Origin: Mycolicibacterium fluoranthenivorans
GTDB taxonomy: Bacteria > Actinomycetota > Actinomycetes > Mycobacteriales > Mycobacteriaceae
Reading direction: 5' to 3'
NCBI RefSeq assembly: GCF_011758805.1
Contig: NZ_JAANOW010000005.1
Location: 310,001-374,000, forward strand
DNA: 64,000 nt
Within the stretch, counting starts at the first letter, position 1. Each line of letters starts with the position of its first letter. Shown here piece after piece: positions 17,995 to 27,126 of this stretch. The position numbers were made by a program, and so were the translations under genes. Below the pieces are notes generated by a model. The model was given only the letters and a program-made list of their open reading frames with translations, was not told where the DNA came from and did no database searches.

Positions 17995-18544
17995 CCTCGC
18001 GACCCGGCTGGCGGCGGACCGGGCGACGACGGTGCTCATCGATGGCCGTTCGGGTTCCGGGAAGACGACGCTAGCCGCGCAGCTGCACACCGCGTGGCCC
18101 GCGAGTGTGGTGGTCCGTCTCGACGACATCTACCCGGGATGGGACGGCTTGCTCTGGGCCGCCGACCATCTGCGACACGAACTTCTGGAGCCGCGCGCGG
18201 CAGGCCGGCCCGGACGCTGGCGTGGCTGGGACTGGACCCGCAACGCCCCGGCCGGCTGGCACACCGTCGGGCCGCAGCAGCGGCTCGTCGTCGAGGGGAT
18301 CGGGTCCCTGACTCCGGCCTCGCGGGCCCTGGCCGACCTGGGCATCTGGGTACATGCCGAGGATGCCGAACGCAAACACCGAGCGCTGAGCCGCGACGGC
18401 GACATGTACCGGCCACACTGGGACCGCTGGGCCGCCCAGGAACTGGTGTTCATCGAACGTTATCGACCACAGGAGTGCGCCGACCTCATCGCCGTACCGA
18501 GTGGCCCCGGATTCGGCTTCACCGCACCGGACGGGCGGCCCTGA
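17981..18544 (+). CDS. P-loop (uridine-kinase-like) ATP-binding protein
   Basis: 187-aa P-loop NTPase. Walker A is DGRSGSGKTT and a DxxY-type motif is RLDDIYPGWDG, as in uridine kinase-like small-molecule kinases. Later blocks are RLVVEGIGSLTPASR and WDRWAAQELVFIERYRP. The frame starts at TTG (17981), inside the end of the T-component gene, and no ATG or GTG upstream of the P-loop is available. The overlap suggests it belongs to the importer operon and may phosphorylate the imported compound or a product of it; that is inference. Substrate unknown. Confidence 0.82.
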   Translation: MAIDDLATRLAADRATTVLIDGRSGSGKTTLAAQLHTAWPASVVVRLDDIYPGWDGLLWAADHLRHELLEPRAAGRPGRWRGWDWTRNAPAGWHTVGPQQRLVVEGIGSLTPASRALADLGIWVHAEDAERKHRALSRDGDMYRPHWDRWAAQELVFIERYRPQECADLIAVPSGPGFGFTAPDGRP

Positions 18545-18545
18545 G

Positions 18546-20228
18546 TCAGCGTCCCAGTGCCGACAACAGTCGTTGTCCGACAGTCGGTTTGGGCGCCGTT
18601 GCGGCGGCCGCCAACATATCGTCGACTCGGGTGAACTTGTCCCGCGGGCGATCCTCGCCACCGCGCGCAATCTCCGCGGCGTCGATGGCACGCCAGCCCG
18701 CGGCGTCAACGACCGCGGGCCGGCGGCCTCGGACCAGCTTGTCCAGCGCCCCGGGCTTGTGCACCCGGTCGCCGAGCTGCCCTCGGTTGTAGTCCTCCAC
18801 CAGATTGTGCACCGTCTCGGCGGCACACGACTTGTTGGTGCCGATGAAACCGGTGGGACCACGCTTGATCCAGCCGGCCACGTAGGCGCCGGGCACCGGC
18901 ACACCGTTGTCGAGCACGCGGCCACCGGCGTTCGGCACCACGGCGGCGTCCTCGTCGAACGGCAGCGCGGGAATCGCCTTGCCGCGGTAGCCGATCGAGG
19001 TCAGCACCATCCCGGCGGCCACGGTGCGGTGCTCATCGGTACCGGTGACGCCGAACTCGATGCCGGCGACGCGGCCCTGCCCCACGATCCGCCGCGGGGT
19101 GAGCTGGTAGGCCAGCCGGATCCGCGGGCGGGTATGAGGCGCGCTCGTCGCGGACACGGTAGGGAGTTTGGACAGGATCTCCAGCTTGTTGCGGGTCAGC
19201 GGGTCCGACTCGTGGGCCAGGTCGCGGATCACCAGGTCGTGGTCGGCCGCGTCGAGCACCACATCGCAGGCCGAGGTCAGCCCGATCAACTCGGGCAGGG
19301 TGAAGGCCGACTGCGCGGGGCCGCGCCGGGCCGCGATCACGACTTCCTGCACCTTCGAGCGCCGCAGTGCGGCAAGGGCATGGTCGGCGATATCGGTGCG
19401 CGCCAACGTATCCGGGTCGGCGGTCAGGATGCGGGCCACGTCGAGCGCGACATTGCCGTTACCGACGATGACCACCCGCTCATGACTGAGGTCCACCGGC
19501 AGACCCACGAAGTCGGGGTGCCCGTTGAACCAGGCGACCACCTCGGTGGCGGTGGCGGTGTTGGCCAGGTCCATCCCGTCGATGTCGAGACGCCGGTCGT
19601 TGGGCGCCCCGACCGCATAGAGCACGGCGTGGTGGTGTTCCAACAACTCCGCATGGGTGAGGTGCTTGCCCACCTCGACGTTGAGGAAGAAGGTGAAGCC
19701 CGTCTGCCGCGTCATCCGATCGAACAGCCGGGTGATGCGCTTGGTGCTCTGGTGGTCCGGCGCCACTCCGGCGCGGACCAATCCGTATGGCGTGGGCAGC
19801 TTCTCGAAGACGTTCACCCGGACCCCTCGCTGGGTGAGCAATTCGTCGGCCGCGTACATCGCCGCCGGACCGGAACCGACGATCGCCACGGTCAGCGGAT
19901 CACCGGCGCGCGGATTCACCTTCGGCGCCTCCAGTACTGGCGCCAGCTTGGACGTCGGCGGCAGCTTGCCCTCCCGTTTGGGATAGAACGCCGCGTTCAA
20001 TTCGATGAACGGCAACTGGTTCTCGGTGAGCCGGGTATCGGGCCCGATCGCACCGACCGGGCATGCGCTGACGCACGCGCCGCAGTCCACACAGGCATCG
20101 GGATCGATGTAGAGCATCTCGGCGGTGGCGAAACCCGGCTCGTCCGGCGACGGGTGGATGCAGTTCACCGGGCAGGCGTAGACACAGGACCCGTCGCTGC
20201 AACACGACTGGGTGATCACATGAGGCAT
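18546..20228 (-). CDS. fprB: Ferredoxin-NADP reductase fused to ferredoxin (FprB)
   Basis: 560-aa electron-transfer flavoprotein. Residues 1-60 form a 7Fe/8Fe-type ferredoxin (CVYACPVNCIHP and CVDCGACVSACPVGAI). From about residue 110 comes an adrenodoxin-reductase-like domain with FAD motif VAIVGSGPAAMYAADEL and NADPH motif VVIVGNGNVALDVARIL, ending RGPTGFIGTNK. It moves electrons from NADPH to an oxygenase or another acceptor. It starts 10 bases after the stop of the diiron oxygenase gene on the same strand, an arrangement conserved in M. tuberculosis (Rv0885-Rv0886, from memory), which makes that protein the best candidate partner. Confidence 0.94.
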   Translation of the reverse strand: MPHVITQSCCSDGSCVYACPVNCIHPSPDEPGFATAEMLYIDPDACVDCGACVSACPVGAIGPDTRLTENQLPFIELNAAFYPKREGKLPPTSKLAPVLEAPKVNPRAGDPLTVAIVGSGPAAMYAADELLTQRGVRVNVFEKLPTPYGLVRAGVAPDHQSTKRITRLFDRMTRQTGFTFFLNVEVGKHLTHAELLEHHHAVLYAVGAPNDRRLDIDGMDLANTATATEVVAWFNGHPDFVGLPVDLSHERVVIVGNGNVALDVARILTADPDTLARTDIADHALAALRRSKVQEVVIAARRGPAQSAFTLPELIGLTSACDVVLDAADHDLVIRDLAHESDPLTRNKLEILSKLPTVSATSAPHTRPRIRLAYQLTPRRIVGQGRVAGIEFGVTGTDEHRTVAAGMVLTSIGYRGKAIPALPFDEDAAVVPNAGGRVLDNGVPVPGAYVAGWIKRGPTGFIGTNKSCAAETVHNLVEDYNRGQLGDRVHKPGALDKLVRGRRPAVVDAAGWRAIDAAEIARGGEDRPRDKFTRVDDMLAAAATAPKPTVGQRLLSALGR

Positions 20229-20238
20229 CGGGCAGCCG

Positions 20239-21255
20239 TCAGGCGACCGAGACCAGGTGCTGGCGCTGCGGCTCGCTGCGGTAGCGGCTGGGGCTGCCGT
20301 TGATCCGGCAGATGCGCCACACCAGCTTCGCCAGCGGGTTCATCAGACCACTGTCATGGGCCAGCATCCGCACGTCACCGAACATGTCGCGCAGCATAAG
20401 CCGTGACTGCGGCGATTTGAAGAAGATGTCCTTGCGCACCGAGCGCGGGATGTCGAACTTCTTCCAGAACGTGCGCGGCGGCACGATGATCGCCGAGCAC
20501 AGGATGCGCATCACGATCGGGACGTAGATCGACAGCACGAACCGCTTACGCCACGACAAGTCGGGAACCCGCTTGCGCAGGTACTCGTGCGCGAACGAGA
20601 TGTGCCGGGCCTCCTCGGCGACGTGGATCGCCATCACCCGCTCCATGATCGGGTGCAGGGCCTTGCCCTCGCGCAGCACGTTCTTCTGGGTGTGGTCGAT
20701 GGGCTCCTCGCCGGCGAGGATGCCGAACCAGAACGGGATCGGCAGCGGGCCGGCCACCAGCGGGATGCCGGGCTGAATCCACTTCAGCAGCCGCGGCATG
20801 CCCGGCACGTCAGCGCCGATGCGGTTGACCATCTCCTGGAACATCAGGGTGTGGTTGCACTCCTCGACCGCCTCGTGCAGGCAGTACCGGTATTCCGGGG
20901 ACCCGTTGGGGGTCCAGAAGGCGTACTCCATCAGGCCGCGGATGAGGATCGACTCGAAGTGCAGGCCGACCTTGGCGACATTGGCCTGGCGCCACATGCC
21001 GATCTCGATCTGACGCTCCAGAGGCTGGGCCTGGTACCAGGGATGCCGGCCGATCGGGTCGGTGGCCGGAAGCACCCACCGCGGGTCGTTGGGGATCACG
21101 GCAAACTCCGGCGAATCCCACTCGATGTCTTGGTACGGATTGAAATTGCGCCGCACCGAACCCTCGGACAGCGTGGTGAGCATCTCGACGTACTGCGTGT
21201 CCTCGCTGACGTCCATGTTCTTGCGCCAACGCCGGATCATCTTGGTCCTAGCCAC
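20239..21255 (-). CDS. AurF-like diiron oxygenase
   Basis: 338-aa helical protein matching the AurF/p-aminobenzoate N-oxygenase-like diiron family (Rv0885 group). Carboxylate-histidine metal motifs are visible: ESILIRGLMEYAF, the HEAVEECNHTLMF block and HVAEEARHISFAHEYL, i.e. two ExxH-type motifs on separate helices. Family members activate oxygen at a diiron centre to oxidise amines or fatty acyl chains; the substrate here is unknown. I start at GTG 21255 because GGAGGGA lies 5 nt upstream and the protein then begins MARTKMIRRWRKNMD; the frame is open further up without support. fprB follows 10 bases downstream. Confidence 0.88.
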   Translation of the reverse strand: MARTKMIRRWRKNMDVSEDTQYVEMLTTLSEGSVRRNFNPYQDIEWDSPEFAVIPNDPRWVLPATDPIGRHPWYQAQPLERQIEIGMWRQANVAKVGLHFESILIRGLMEYAFWTPNGSPEYRYCLHEAVEECNHTLMFQEMVNRIGADVPGMPRLLKWIQPGIPLVAGPLPIPFWFGILAGEEPIDHTQKNVLREGKALHPIMERVMAIHVAEEARHISFAHEYLRKRVPDLSWRKRFVLSIYVPIVMRILCSAIIVPPRTFWKKFDIPRSVRKDIFFKSPQSRLMLRDMFGDVRMLAHDSGLMNPLAKLVWRICRINGSPSRYRSEPQRQHLVSVA

Positions 21256-21719
21256 TTGAATCCCTCCATGAGGTTTACATCGAACGGCCTCTTGTCTAGA
21301 CGGTACCGCAGGTATCGAGTAAAAGTCCACACTCCCGGCTCGCCATTTGCTGGCATTCTCGGCCCACCTGGAGAAAGTCCTGTAAACAATCCGAAATTCA
21401 CCGATCACGATGTTTGCTACATGCCATGCCAACCCGGCCTCGCGGAGTGCGGGATCACGCCGCGCACGACCGTCTGACCACGCCTTCGGGTGACTGCGTC
21501 ACCGCGGAATTACCACCTGCGCCGACCGCACAAACCTTGCTGCGCCACCCCGGGAAGAGACACCACGCCGATACCGAAACCGGGGCCGTCCGAGGGACGA
21601 CGGCGGATACCCGCGTTCCTCCACCCATGCCGCGGCCGCGCACCCAGCGTCAAAGGCGCGCAAATTCTCCTCACCTCGCTACACTCCCAGCTGACTCACA
21701 GCACCGACGAAGGATGCAG
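21256..21719. other. 464-bp divergent intergenic region
   Basis: This region lies between the diiron oxygenase gene and the SPFH-type lipoprotein gene. Its first 170 bases (21256-21425) are noticeably less GC-rich than the flanks. On the minus strand TACCGT (21300-21305) is a plausible -10 box for the oxygenase gene. On the plus strand TACACT (21680-21685) is one for the lipoprotein gene. Short frames across 21414-21713 lack ribosome-binding sites and look non-coding. No stem-loop RNA or riboswitch was recognised. Confidence 0.5.
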
Positions 21720-22673
21720 ATGGCCGTCATTCGCAACGTCAAAGGTGTGGTGATCGGCGCCGTGCTCGTCGTCGGCGTCCTGATCTCGGGAGCGGTGCTG
21801 TCGAGTTGCGCCACCCAGGTGGGGCCGGGGCAGACGGCGGTCAAGGTGGACGACTACGTCTTGATCCCCACCGATCCCAAAGTGGAGGGTTGCATCAATC
21901 CGGAGACCTCGGAGTTCAACCCACCCGGTGGTTTCAAGGCGTATCGCTATCCGTCCCGGCAGATCAGCTGGGATGCGACCGGCGGGCCCGATTCCGAGGC
22001 GGAGGCCACCATCGTGGTGTCCAACGCGACCGCCCCCGCCGAGCTTCGCGTACCCGTCGTGATCACCTTCGATCTGACCACCGACTGCAGCATGCTGATG
22101 GACTTCCACCGCGACTTCGGCACCAAATACCAGGGCTGGCTGGACAACGACGGCCTGGTCACCCCCGGTTGGGTGAACCTGTTGCGCTACGTCATCGGCC
22201 AGCCCGCCGAACAGGTGCTCATCAGCGTCGCCCAGAAGTACACCTGGCGGGAGATCTGGAATGACGAGAAGGTCCGGATCGAATTCCAGAACGCGCTGCG
22301 CGACGCCCTGCCCGGCGCGTCGCGGGCCCGCACCGACGGGCGGGAGTTCTTCACCAACTTCCAGGTGACCGTGATGAAACCGGATCCGGTGGAGTCGGGT
22401 CTCAAGGACGCGATCATCGCCGAGCAGAAGGCGATCGCCGACGCCCGGGCCGCCGAGGCCAAGGGAGTGGCGGACGCCAACGCGGCCAAGGCCAAAGCCG
22501 AGGCGGACAAGGCGGCCGCACAGGCGCAGACCGAGCTGGCCCGTCAGCGTGCACTTCAGAAGCAGGCCGAGATCGCCGGCTACCCGGACGTGGACGCCTA
22601 CCTGAGGGCTATCGCCATCGAGAACGGGCAAAACCCCTTCCAGCCCACCTATGTGGTGCCCCAGGCGCCCTGA
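21720..22673 (+). CDS. SPFH/Band-7-like putative lipoprotein
   Basis: 317-aa envelope protein. The N-terminus IRNVKGVVIGAVLVVGVLISGAVLSSC is a hydrophobic segment ending in LSSC, a plausible lipobox with lipidation Cys near residue 28. A globular middle follows (about residues 40-210) in which VPVVITFDLTTDCSMLMDFH and ISVAQKYTWREIWND suggest a prohibitin/SPFH-type fold. The end is an Ala/Lys-rich coiled coil (AKGVADANAAKAKAEADKAA) and a tail reading PFQPTYVVPQ. Such proteins scaffold membrane microdomains, and the role here is unknown. The ATG at 21720 has GAAGGA 5 nt upstream; an ATG at 21714 is possible. Confidence 0.75.
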   Translation: MAVIRNVKGVVIGAVLVVGVLISGAVLSSCATQVGPGQTAVKVDDYVLIPTDPKVEGCINPETSEFNPPGGFKAYRYPSRQISWDATGGPDSEAEATIVVSNATAPAELRVPVVITFDLTTDCSMLMDFHRDFGTKYQGWLDNDGLVTPGWVNLLRYVIGQPAEQVLISVAQKYTWREIWNDEKVRIEFQNALRDALPGASRARTDGREFFTNFQVTVMKPDPVESGLKDAIIAEQKAIADARAAEAKGVADANAAKAKAEADKAAAQAQTELARQRALQKQAEIAGYPDVDAYLRAIAIENGQNPFQPTYVVPQAP

Positions 22674-22691
22674 ACCGCACCGGCGTCTTAA

Positions 22692-23828
<1,137 letters not shown>

Positions 23829-23892
23829 CCGGCCTGCGTGTCCGCGCGGTAACGGACAGATAACGCTGTAGGGTGCGCGGGAGGAGGTCAGT

Positions 23893-24726
23893 ATGCGTGA
23901 ACTCAAGGTCGTCGGGCTCGACGTGGACGGCAAGAGGCTGATCTGCGAGGGCGCCGACGCGAGCGACAAGTTCGTCATCAAGGTCGACAACCGGTTGCGC
24001 GCCGCCGTCCGTGGGGACAAGGCCACCTCCAACCAAACTCAGATCGAGGTCGAGGTGTCGACGACGTTGCGTCCCAAGGAGATTCAGTCGCGCATCCGTG
24101 CGGGCGCCTCCGTCGAGCAGGTCGCGGCCATCACCGGCGCCGATATCGAGCGCGTGCAGCGGTTCGCCCACCCCGTGCTCCTGGAGCGGGCCCGCGCGGC
24201 GGAGCTGGCCACCGCGGCGCATCCGATCCTGGCCGACGGTCCGGCGGTGCTGACCCTGCTGGAGACGGTCACCTCCGCCCTGATCTCGCGCGGCCTGGAT
24301 CCCGATGCCACCACCTGGGACGCCTGGCGCAACGAGGACGGTCGCTGGACCGTGCAGCTGGCCTGGACGGCCGGCCTGTCGGACAACACCGCGCACTTCC
24401 GGTTCACCCCGGGCTCGCACGGCGGCACTGTGACGGCCTTCGACGAGCGGGCCGCCGAGCTGATCGAGCCGAACTTCACCCGCCAGCTGCGCACGGTCGC
24501 GCCGGTGGCTCAGCTGGAATTCGACGCGGTGCCGGCTCCCGCGCCTGCCCCGGTGACCGCTCCGGAGCCGGTGGCGGCGCCCACGCCCGCGACGATGGCG
24601 GAGCCGACACCCGAACCTGCGCCGGCGGCGCCCGCAGCCAAGCCCGCGCGTAACCGCAAAGCCCGCGCCACGGTCCCGGCGTGGGAGGACGTACTGCTCG
24701 GCGTGCGCTCCGGCACGCAGCGCTGA
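23893..24726 (+). CDS. sepH: Septation protein SepH
   Basis: 277-aa actinobacterial cell-division protein that binds FtsZ and stimulates its assembly. The conserved N-terminal DUF3071 domain (about residues 1-170) starts MRELKVVGLDVDGKRLICEG and includes the helix-turn-helix-like RPKEIQSRIRAGASVEQVAAITG. A Pro/Ala-rich disordered linker (residues 215-255) leads to the conserved C-terminal patch KARATVPAWEDVLLGVR, a likely FtsZ-contact motif. A GGGAGGAGG ribosome-binding site lies 6 nt before the ATG. A paired serC-sepH order is usual in mycobacteria. Confidence 0.92.
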   Translation: MRELKVVGLDVDGKRLICEGADASDKFVIKVDNRLRAAVRGDKATSNQTQIEVEVSTTLRPKEIQSRIRAGASVEQVAAITGADIERVQRFAHPVLLERARAAELATAAHPILADGPAVLTLLETVTSALISRGLDPDATTWDAWRNEDGRWTVQLAWTAGLSDNTAHFRFTPGSHGGTVTAFDERAAELIEPNFTRQLRTVAPVAQLEFDAVPAPAPAPVTAPEPVAAPTPATMAEPTPEPAPAAPAAKPARNRKARATVPAWEDVLLGVRSGTQR

Positions 24727-24782
24727 CCCGGTTCCCGCCGGTCAGGGCGGTCAGGGCGGTTAGGCCGAAGGGGCGTTCGCGC

Positions 24783-25085
24783 TCACCTGCCGGCAAGCAG
24801 CGCGAGCAGGGTCACCCAACCGGCGGCCACGCCCACCGCGGAACCCAGCACGAACCAGCGCCATACCGGGCGGGTACGCCAGCCCCACACCGTGGGAGCC
24901 AGACCACCGACAGCCACCAGGTTCAACCCGACGGTGAGCAGCGGGTGCACCCGCGTCAACCCCACGCTCAGCACGATGATGGCCGCGGCGGTCAGGGCCG
25001 CGACGAACCCGGCGACGGTCAGACCGGTACCCCAGGGCACACCCGCTCCCCGCGCATGCGATCGCATCGTGTCACCCGACATCAC
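24783..25085 (-). CDS. DUF2537 membrane protein
   Basis: About 100-aa integral membrane protein with three predicted helices (GTGLTVAGFVAALTAAAIIVL, PLLTVGLNLVAVGGLAPTVW and WFVLGSAVGVAAGWVTLLALL). It matches the DUF2537 family position next to the SpoU methyltransferase in mycobacteria. The first codons are GTG-ATG; the GTG overlaps the methyltransferase stop (GTGA), so the proteins are coupled, and either codon may start. Function unknown. Confidence 0.78.
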   Translation of the reverse strand: MMSGDTMRSHARGAGVPWGTGLTVAGFVAALTAAAIIVLSVGLTRVHPLLTVGLNLVAVGGLAPTVWGWRTRPVWRWFVLGSAVGVAAGWVTLLALLAGR

Positions 25086-25873
25086 GCCAGCCTAGCCCGC
25101 TCATAGAAGGCCAACGCGGCAGCCGTGGCGACGTTGAGCGAGTCGGTGCCGCGCGCCATCGGGATGCGCACCCGGACGTCGGCGGCCCGCATCGTGTGCT
25201 CGGCCAGGCCGGGCCCTTCGGCACCGACCAGGATCGCCACCTTGTCGCCCACCAAGCCGCTCATGGCTGCGGCCAGCGTGTCGGCAGCCGGATTCGGGGT
25301 CATCGCCAGCACCCGGAAACCGTTGTCCCGCAAGGTGTCCAGCTCGCGAGGCCAGGACGGCGCCCAGGCGTAGGGCACCAGCAGCGCGTGCCCCATCGAC
25401 ACGCGCACCGCGCGCCGGTAGAGCGGATCGGCACAGCCGGTGCCGAACAGCACCGCATCCACATCGAGGCCCGCCGCGTTGCGGAAGATCGACCCCAGGT
25501 TCTCGTGGTCGTTCACGCCTTCCAGCACCGCGACGGTGCGGGCGCCGTCGAGCACCTCGGCCACCGACAGTTCGGGCGGGCGCGGGGCCGCCGCGAGCAC
25601 ACCACGGTTGAGATGGAAGCCGATCGCCTGGGCCATCACCTCGGCACCCGCCCGGTAGTAGGGCACGTCCACATCCGCCAGATCGGCCGCCAGTTCCCCC
25701 AGCCTGCGATCGGTGCCCAGCAGGGCCCGCGGGGTGAACCGGGAGGCGAGCATGCGCTGCACCACCAGCACGCCCTCGGCGATCACCAGTCCCTTACCGC
25801 TGGGCAGATCCGGCCTGCGGTCGACACTGTTGAGATCGCGAAAATCGTCCAGCCGCGGATCGGCCGGATCCAC
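25082..25873 (-). CDS. SpoU/TrmH family RNA 2'-O-methyltransferase
   Basis: 263-aa SPOUT methyltransferase acting on tRNA or rRNA ribose with S-adenosylmethionine. The three knot motifs are evident: ENLGSIFRNAAGLDVDAVLF (motif 1), VGDKVAILVGAEGPGLAEH (motif 2) and VRIPMARGTDSLNVATAAALAFYE (motif 3). A substrate-binding N-terminal domain of about 100 residues precedes them. The target nucleotide cannot be deduced. The start is GTG at 25873, 17 bases after the marR stop. DUF2537 is coupled to its 3' end, so marR, methyltransferase and DUF2537 form one minus-strand operon. Confidence 0.93.
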   Translation of the reverse strand: MDPADPRLDDFRDLNSVDRRPDLPSGKGLVIAEGVLVVQRMLASRFTPRALLGTDRRLGELAADLADVDVPYYRAGAEVMAQAIGFHLNRGVLAAAPRPPELSVAEVLDGARTVAVLEGVNDHENLGSIFRNAAGLDVDAVLFGTGCADPLYRRAVRVSMGHALLVPYAWAPSWPRELDTLRDNGFRVLAMTPNPAADTLAAAMSGLVGDKVAILVGAEGPGLAEHTMRAADVRVRIPMARGTDSLNVATAAALAFYERARLA

Positions 25874-25890
25874 GATGTCGATGATGTCGG

Positions 25891-26328
25891 TCAGGTCGCC
25901 GAACCTTCGTCGACGATGGCCAGCATCAGGTCAGCGGCCTCCAGGAGCGTCTTGCGCTGTTCGGGGGTCAGCGCATCCAGCCGCTGTTGCAGCCATTCCC
26001 GGCTGGCCTTGCGCTCGGCCTCGATCAGGTCGGTGCCGGACCGCGAGATGGACACCAGGACCTGCCGGCGGTCGGCGGGATGCGCGGTGCGGTCCACGAA
26101 GCCGAGATCGACCAGCGACGCGATCACCCGGGTCATCGACGGCGGGCGGACACGCTCGCGGATGGCCAGAGCGCCGGGGGTCATCGGCCCTTCCTTGGCC
26201 ACCGTGGCCAGCGCCGAGAGCTGTGACAGCGACACCGGTGAGTCCGGCCGGCGGAACCGCAACTGCCGGGCCAACCTGATCACGGCCAGCGACAGATCGC
26301 TCGACAACCTTGAGTCGACGTCCGTCAC
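25891..26328 (-). CDS. MarR family regulator (Rv0880-like)
   Basis: 145-aa winged-helix regulator with the core [42 protein letters not shown] and the wing [13 protein letters not shown]. It closely resembles M. tuberculosis Rv0880 from memory. I start at GTG 26328 (protein [13 protein letters not shown]), since a TATTGT -10 box ends 8 nt upstream, consistent with leaderless initiation; a TTG at 26340 would place the start inside that box. It heads the operon with the SpoU methyltransferase and is divergent from the DUF2530 gene 70 bases away. Confidence 0.9.
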   Translation of the reverse strand: MTDVDSRLSSDLSLAVIRLARQLRFRRPDSPVSLSQLSALATVAKEGPMTPGALAIRERVRPPSMTRVIASLVDLGFVDRTAHPADRRQVLVSISRSGTDLIEAERKASREWLQQRLDALTPEQRKTLLEAADLMLAIVDEGSAT

Positions 26329-26398
26329 AGGGCAAGACAATACCCAGAGGCCATCCGGGAAGTCGGGAGGCTACGTCGGGAGGCTAGGTTGTGAGGCG

Positions 26399-26659
26399 AT
26401 GACGGAAAACACGGCCGACCCGATCGAACCGCCCGCGCTGCCGGCCAGGCTCCTCGAACCGGTTCCGGTCATCGTCGCGATCGCGGCCTGCTGGCTGATC
26501 GCCGTGCTGCTGGCCTTCACCGTGCCCGCCCTGCACACCTGGCGGCCGATCACCCTCGCCGGGCTCGGCGTCGGAGTGCTCGGTACCTCGATCTTCCTGT
26601 GGCAGCTGCGCTCCGCCCGTCGCGGCGACCGCGGCGCGCAGCGCGGCCTGGTGAACTGA
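26399..26659 (+). CDS. DUF2530 membrane protein
   Basis: 86-aa protein with two predicted transmembrane helices (VPVIVAIAACWLIAVLLAFTV and PITLAGLGVGVLGTSIFLWQ) and a basic C-terminus RSARRGDRGAQRG. It matches the DUF2530 family and the position of Rv0879c. The ATG at 26399 follows a TAGGTT -10 box by 8 nt with no ribosome-binding site, so it is probably leaderless. The SRPBCC gene begins 14 bases downstream. Function unknown. Confidence 0.8.
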   Translation: MTENTADPIEPPALPARLLEPVPVIVAIAACWLIAVLLAFTVPALHTWRPITLAGLGVGVLGTSIFLWQLRSARRGDRGAQRGLVN

Positions 26660-26673
26660 ATCGAAGGAACGTC

Positions 26674-27126
26674 ATGGGATCGCCGCTACTGCAGGCTCAG
26701 ATCGACATCCACGCCCCGGTGCCGCAGGTGTGGGCGCTGATCTCGGATCTGCGCCGGATGCCGCAGTGGAGCCCGCAGTGCCGCGCGATGTTGGTGCTCG
26801 GACGCACGCGCGTCGGCGCCAAGGCGATCAACCTCAACCGCCGCAACAAGATGTTCTGGCCGACGACGTGCACCGTCACCGAGATCGTCCCGCAGCGCAA
26901 ACTGGCCTTCCGGGTCGACCTCAACGCCATGGTGTGGAGCTATGAGCTCGAACCGATCGAGGGCGGCACCCGGGTGGTGGAGAGCCGCCGGGCACCCGAG
27001 GGCTTCAAGACGGTCCCCACCCTGCTGGTCGACAAGATGATGGGCGGGGTGCCCAGCTTCGAGCAGGAACTCGTCGCCGGGATGAACGAATCGCTGCGGC
27101 GGATCAAGACCGCCGCGGAACGTTAG
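26674..27126 (+). CDS. SRPBCC (polyketide cyclase/START-like) protein
   Basis: 150-aa lipid- or ligand-binding helix-grip protein. Family features are the opening strand LLQAQIDIHAPVPQVWALIS, DLRRMPQWSPQC, an inner sheet including TCTVTEIVPQRKLAFRVD and SYELEPIEGGTRVVE, and a long C-terminal helix. No ligand can be assigned. The ATG at 26674 has GAAGGAA 4 nt upstream, and the gene is probably in an operon with DUF2530. Its stop overlaps the convergent DUF3027 stop by 4 bases. Confidence 0.87.
   Translation: MGSPLLQAQIDIHAPVPQVWALISDLRRMPQWSPQCRAMLVLGRTRVGAKAINLNRRNKMFWPTTCTVTEIVPQRKLAFRVDLNAMVWSYELEPIEGGTRVVESRRAPEGFKTVPTLLVDKMMGGVPSFEQELVAGMNESLRRIKTAAER

Noticed and set aside
18501..20303. 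600-aa plus-strand frame antisense to fprB
   Set aside because: Shadow frame typical of GC-rich DNA; the minus-strand protein shows ferredoxin, FAD and NADPH motifs.
21414..21719. Extension of the SPFH-type protein upstream of 21720
   Set aside because: The added residues are basic and Pro-rich without a membrane or signal feature, and GAAGGA sits in front of 21720.
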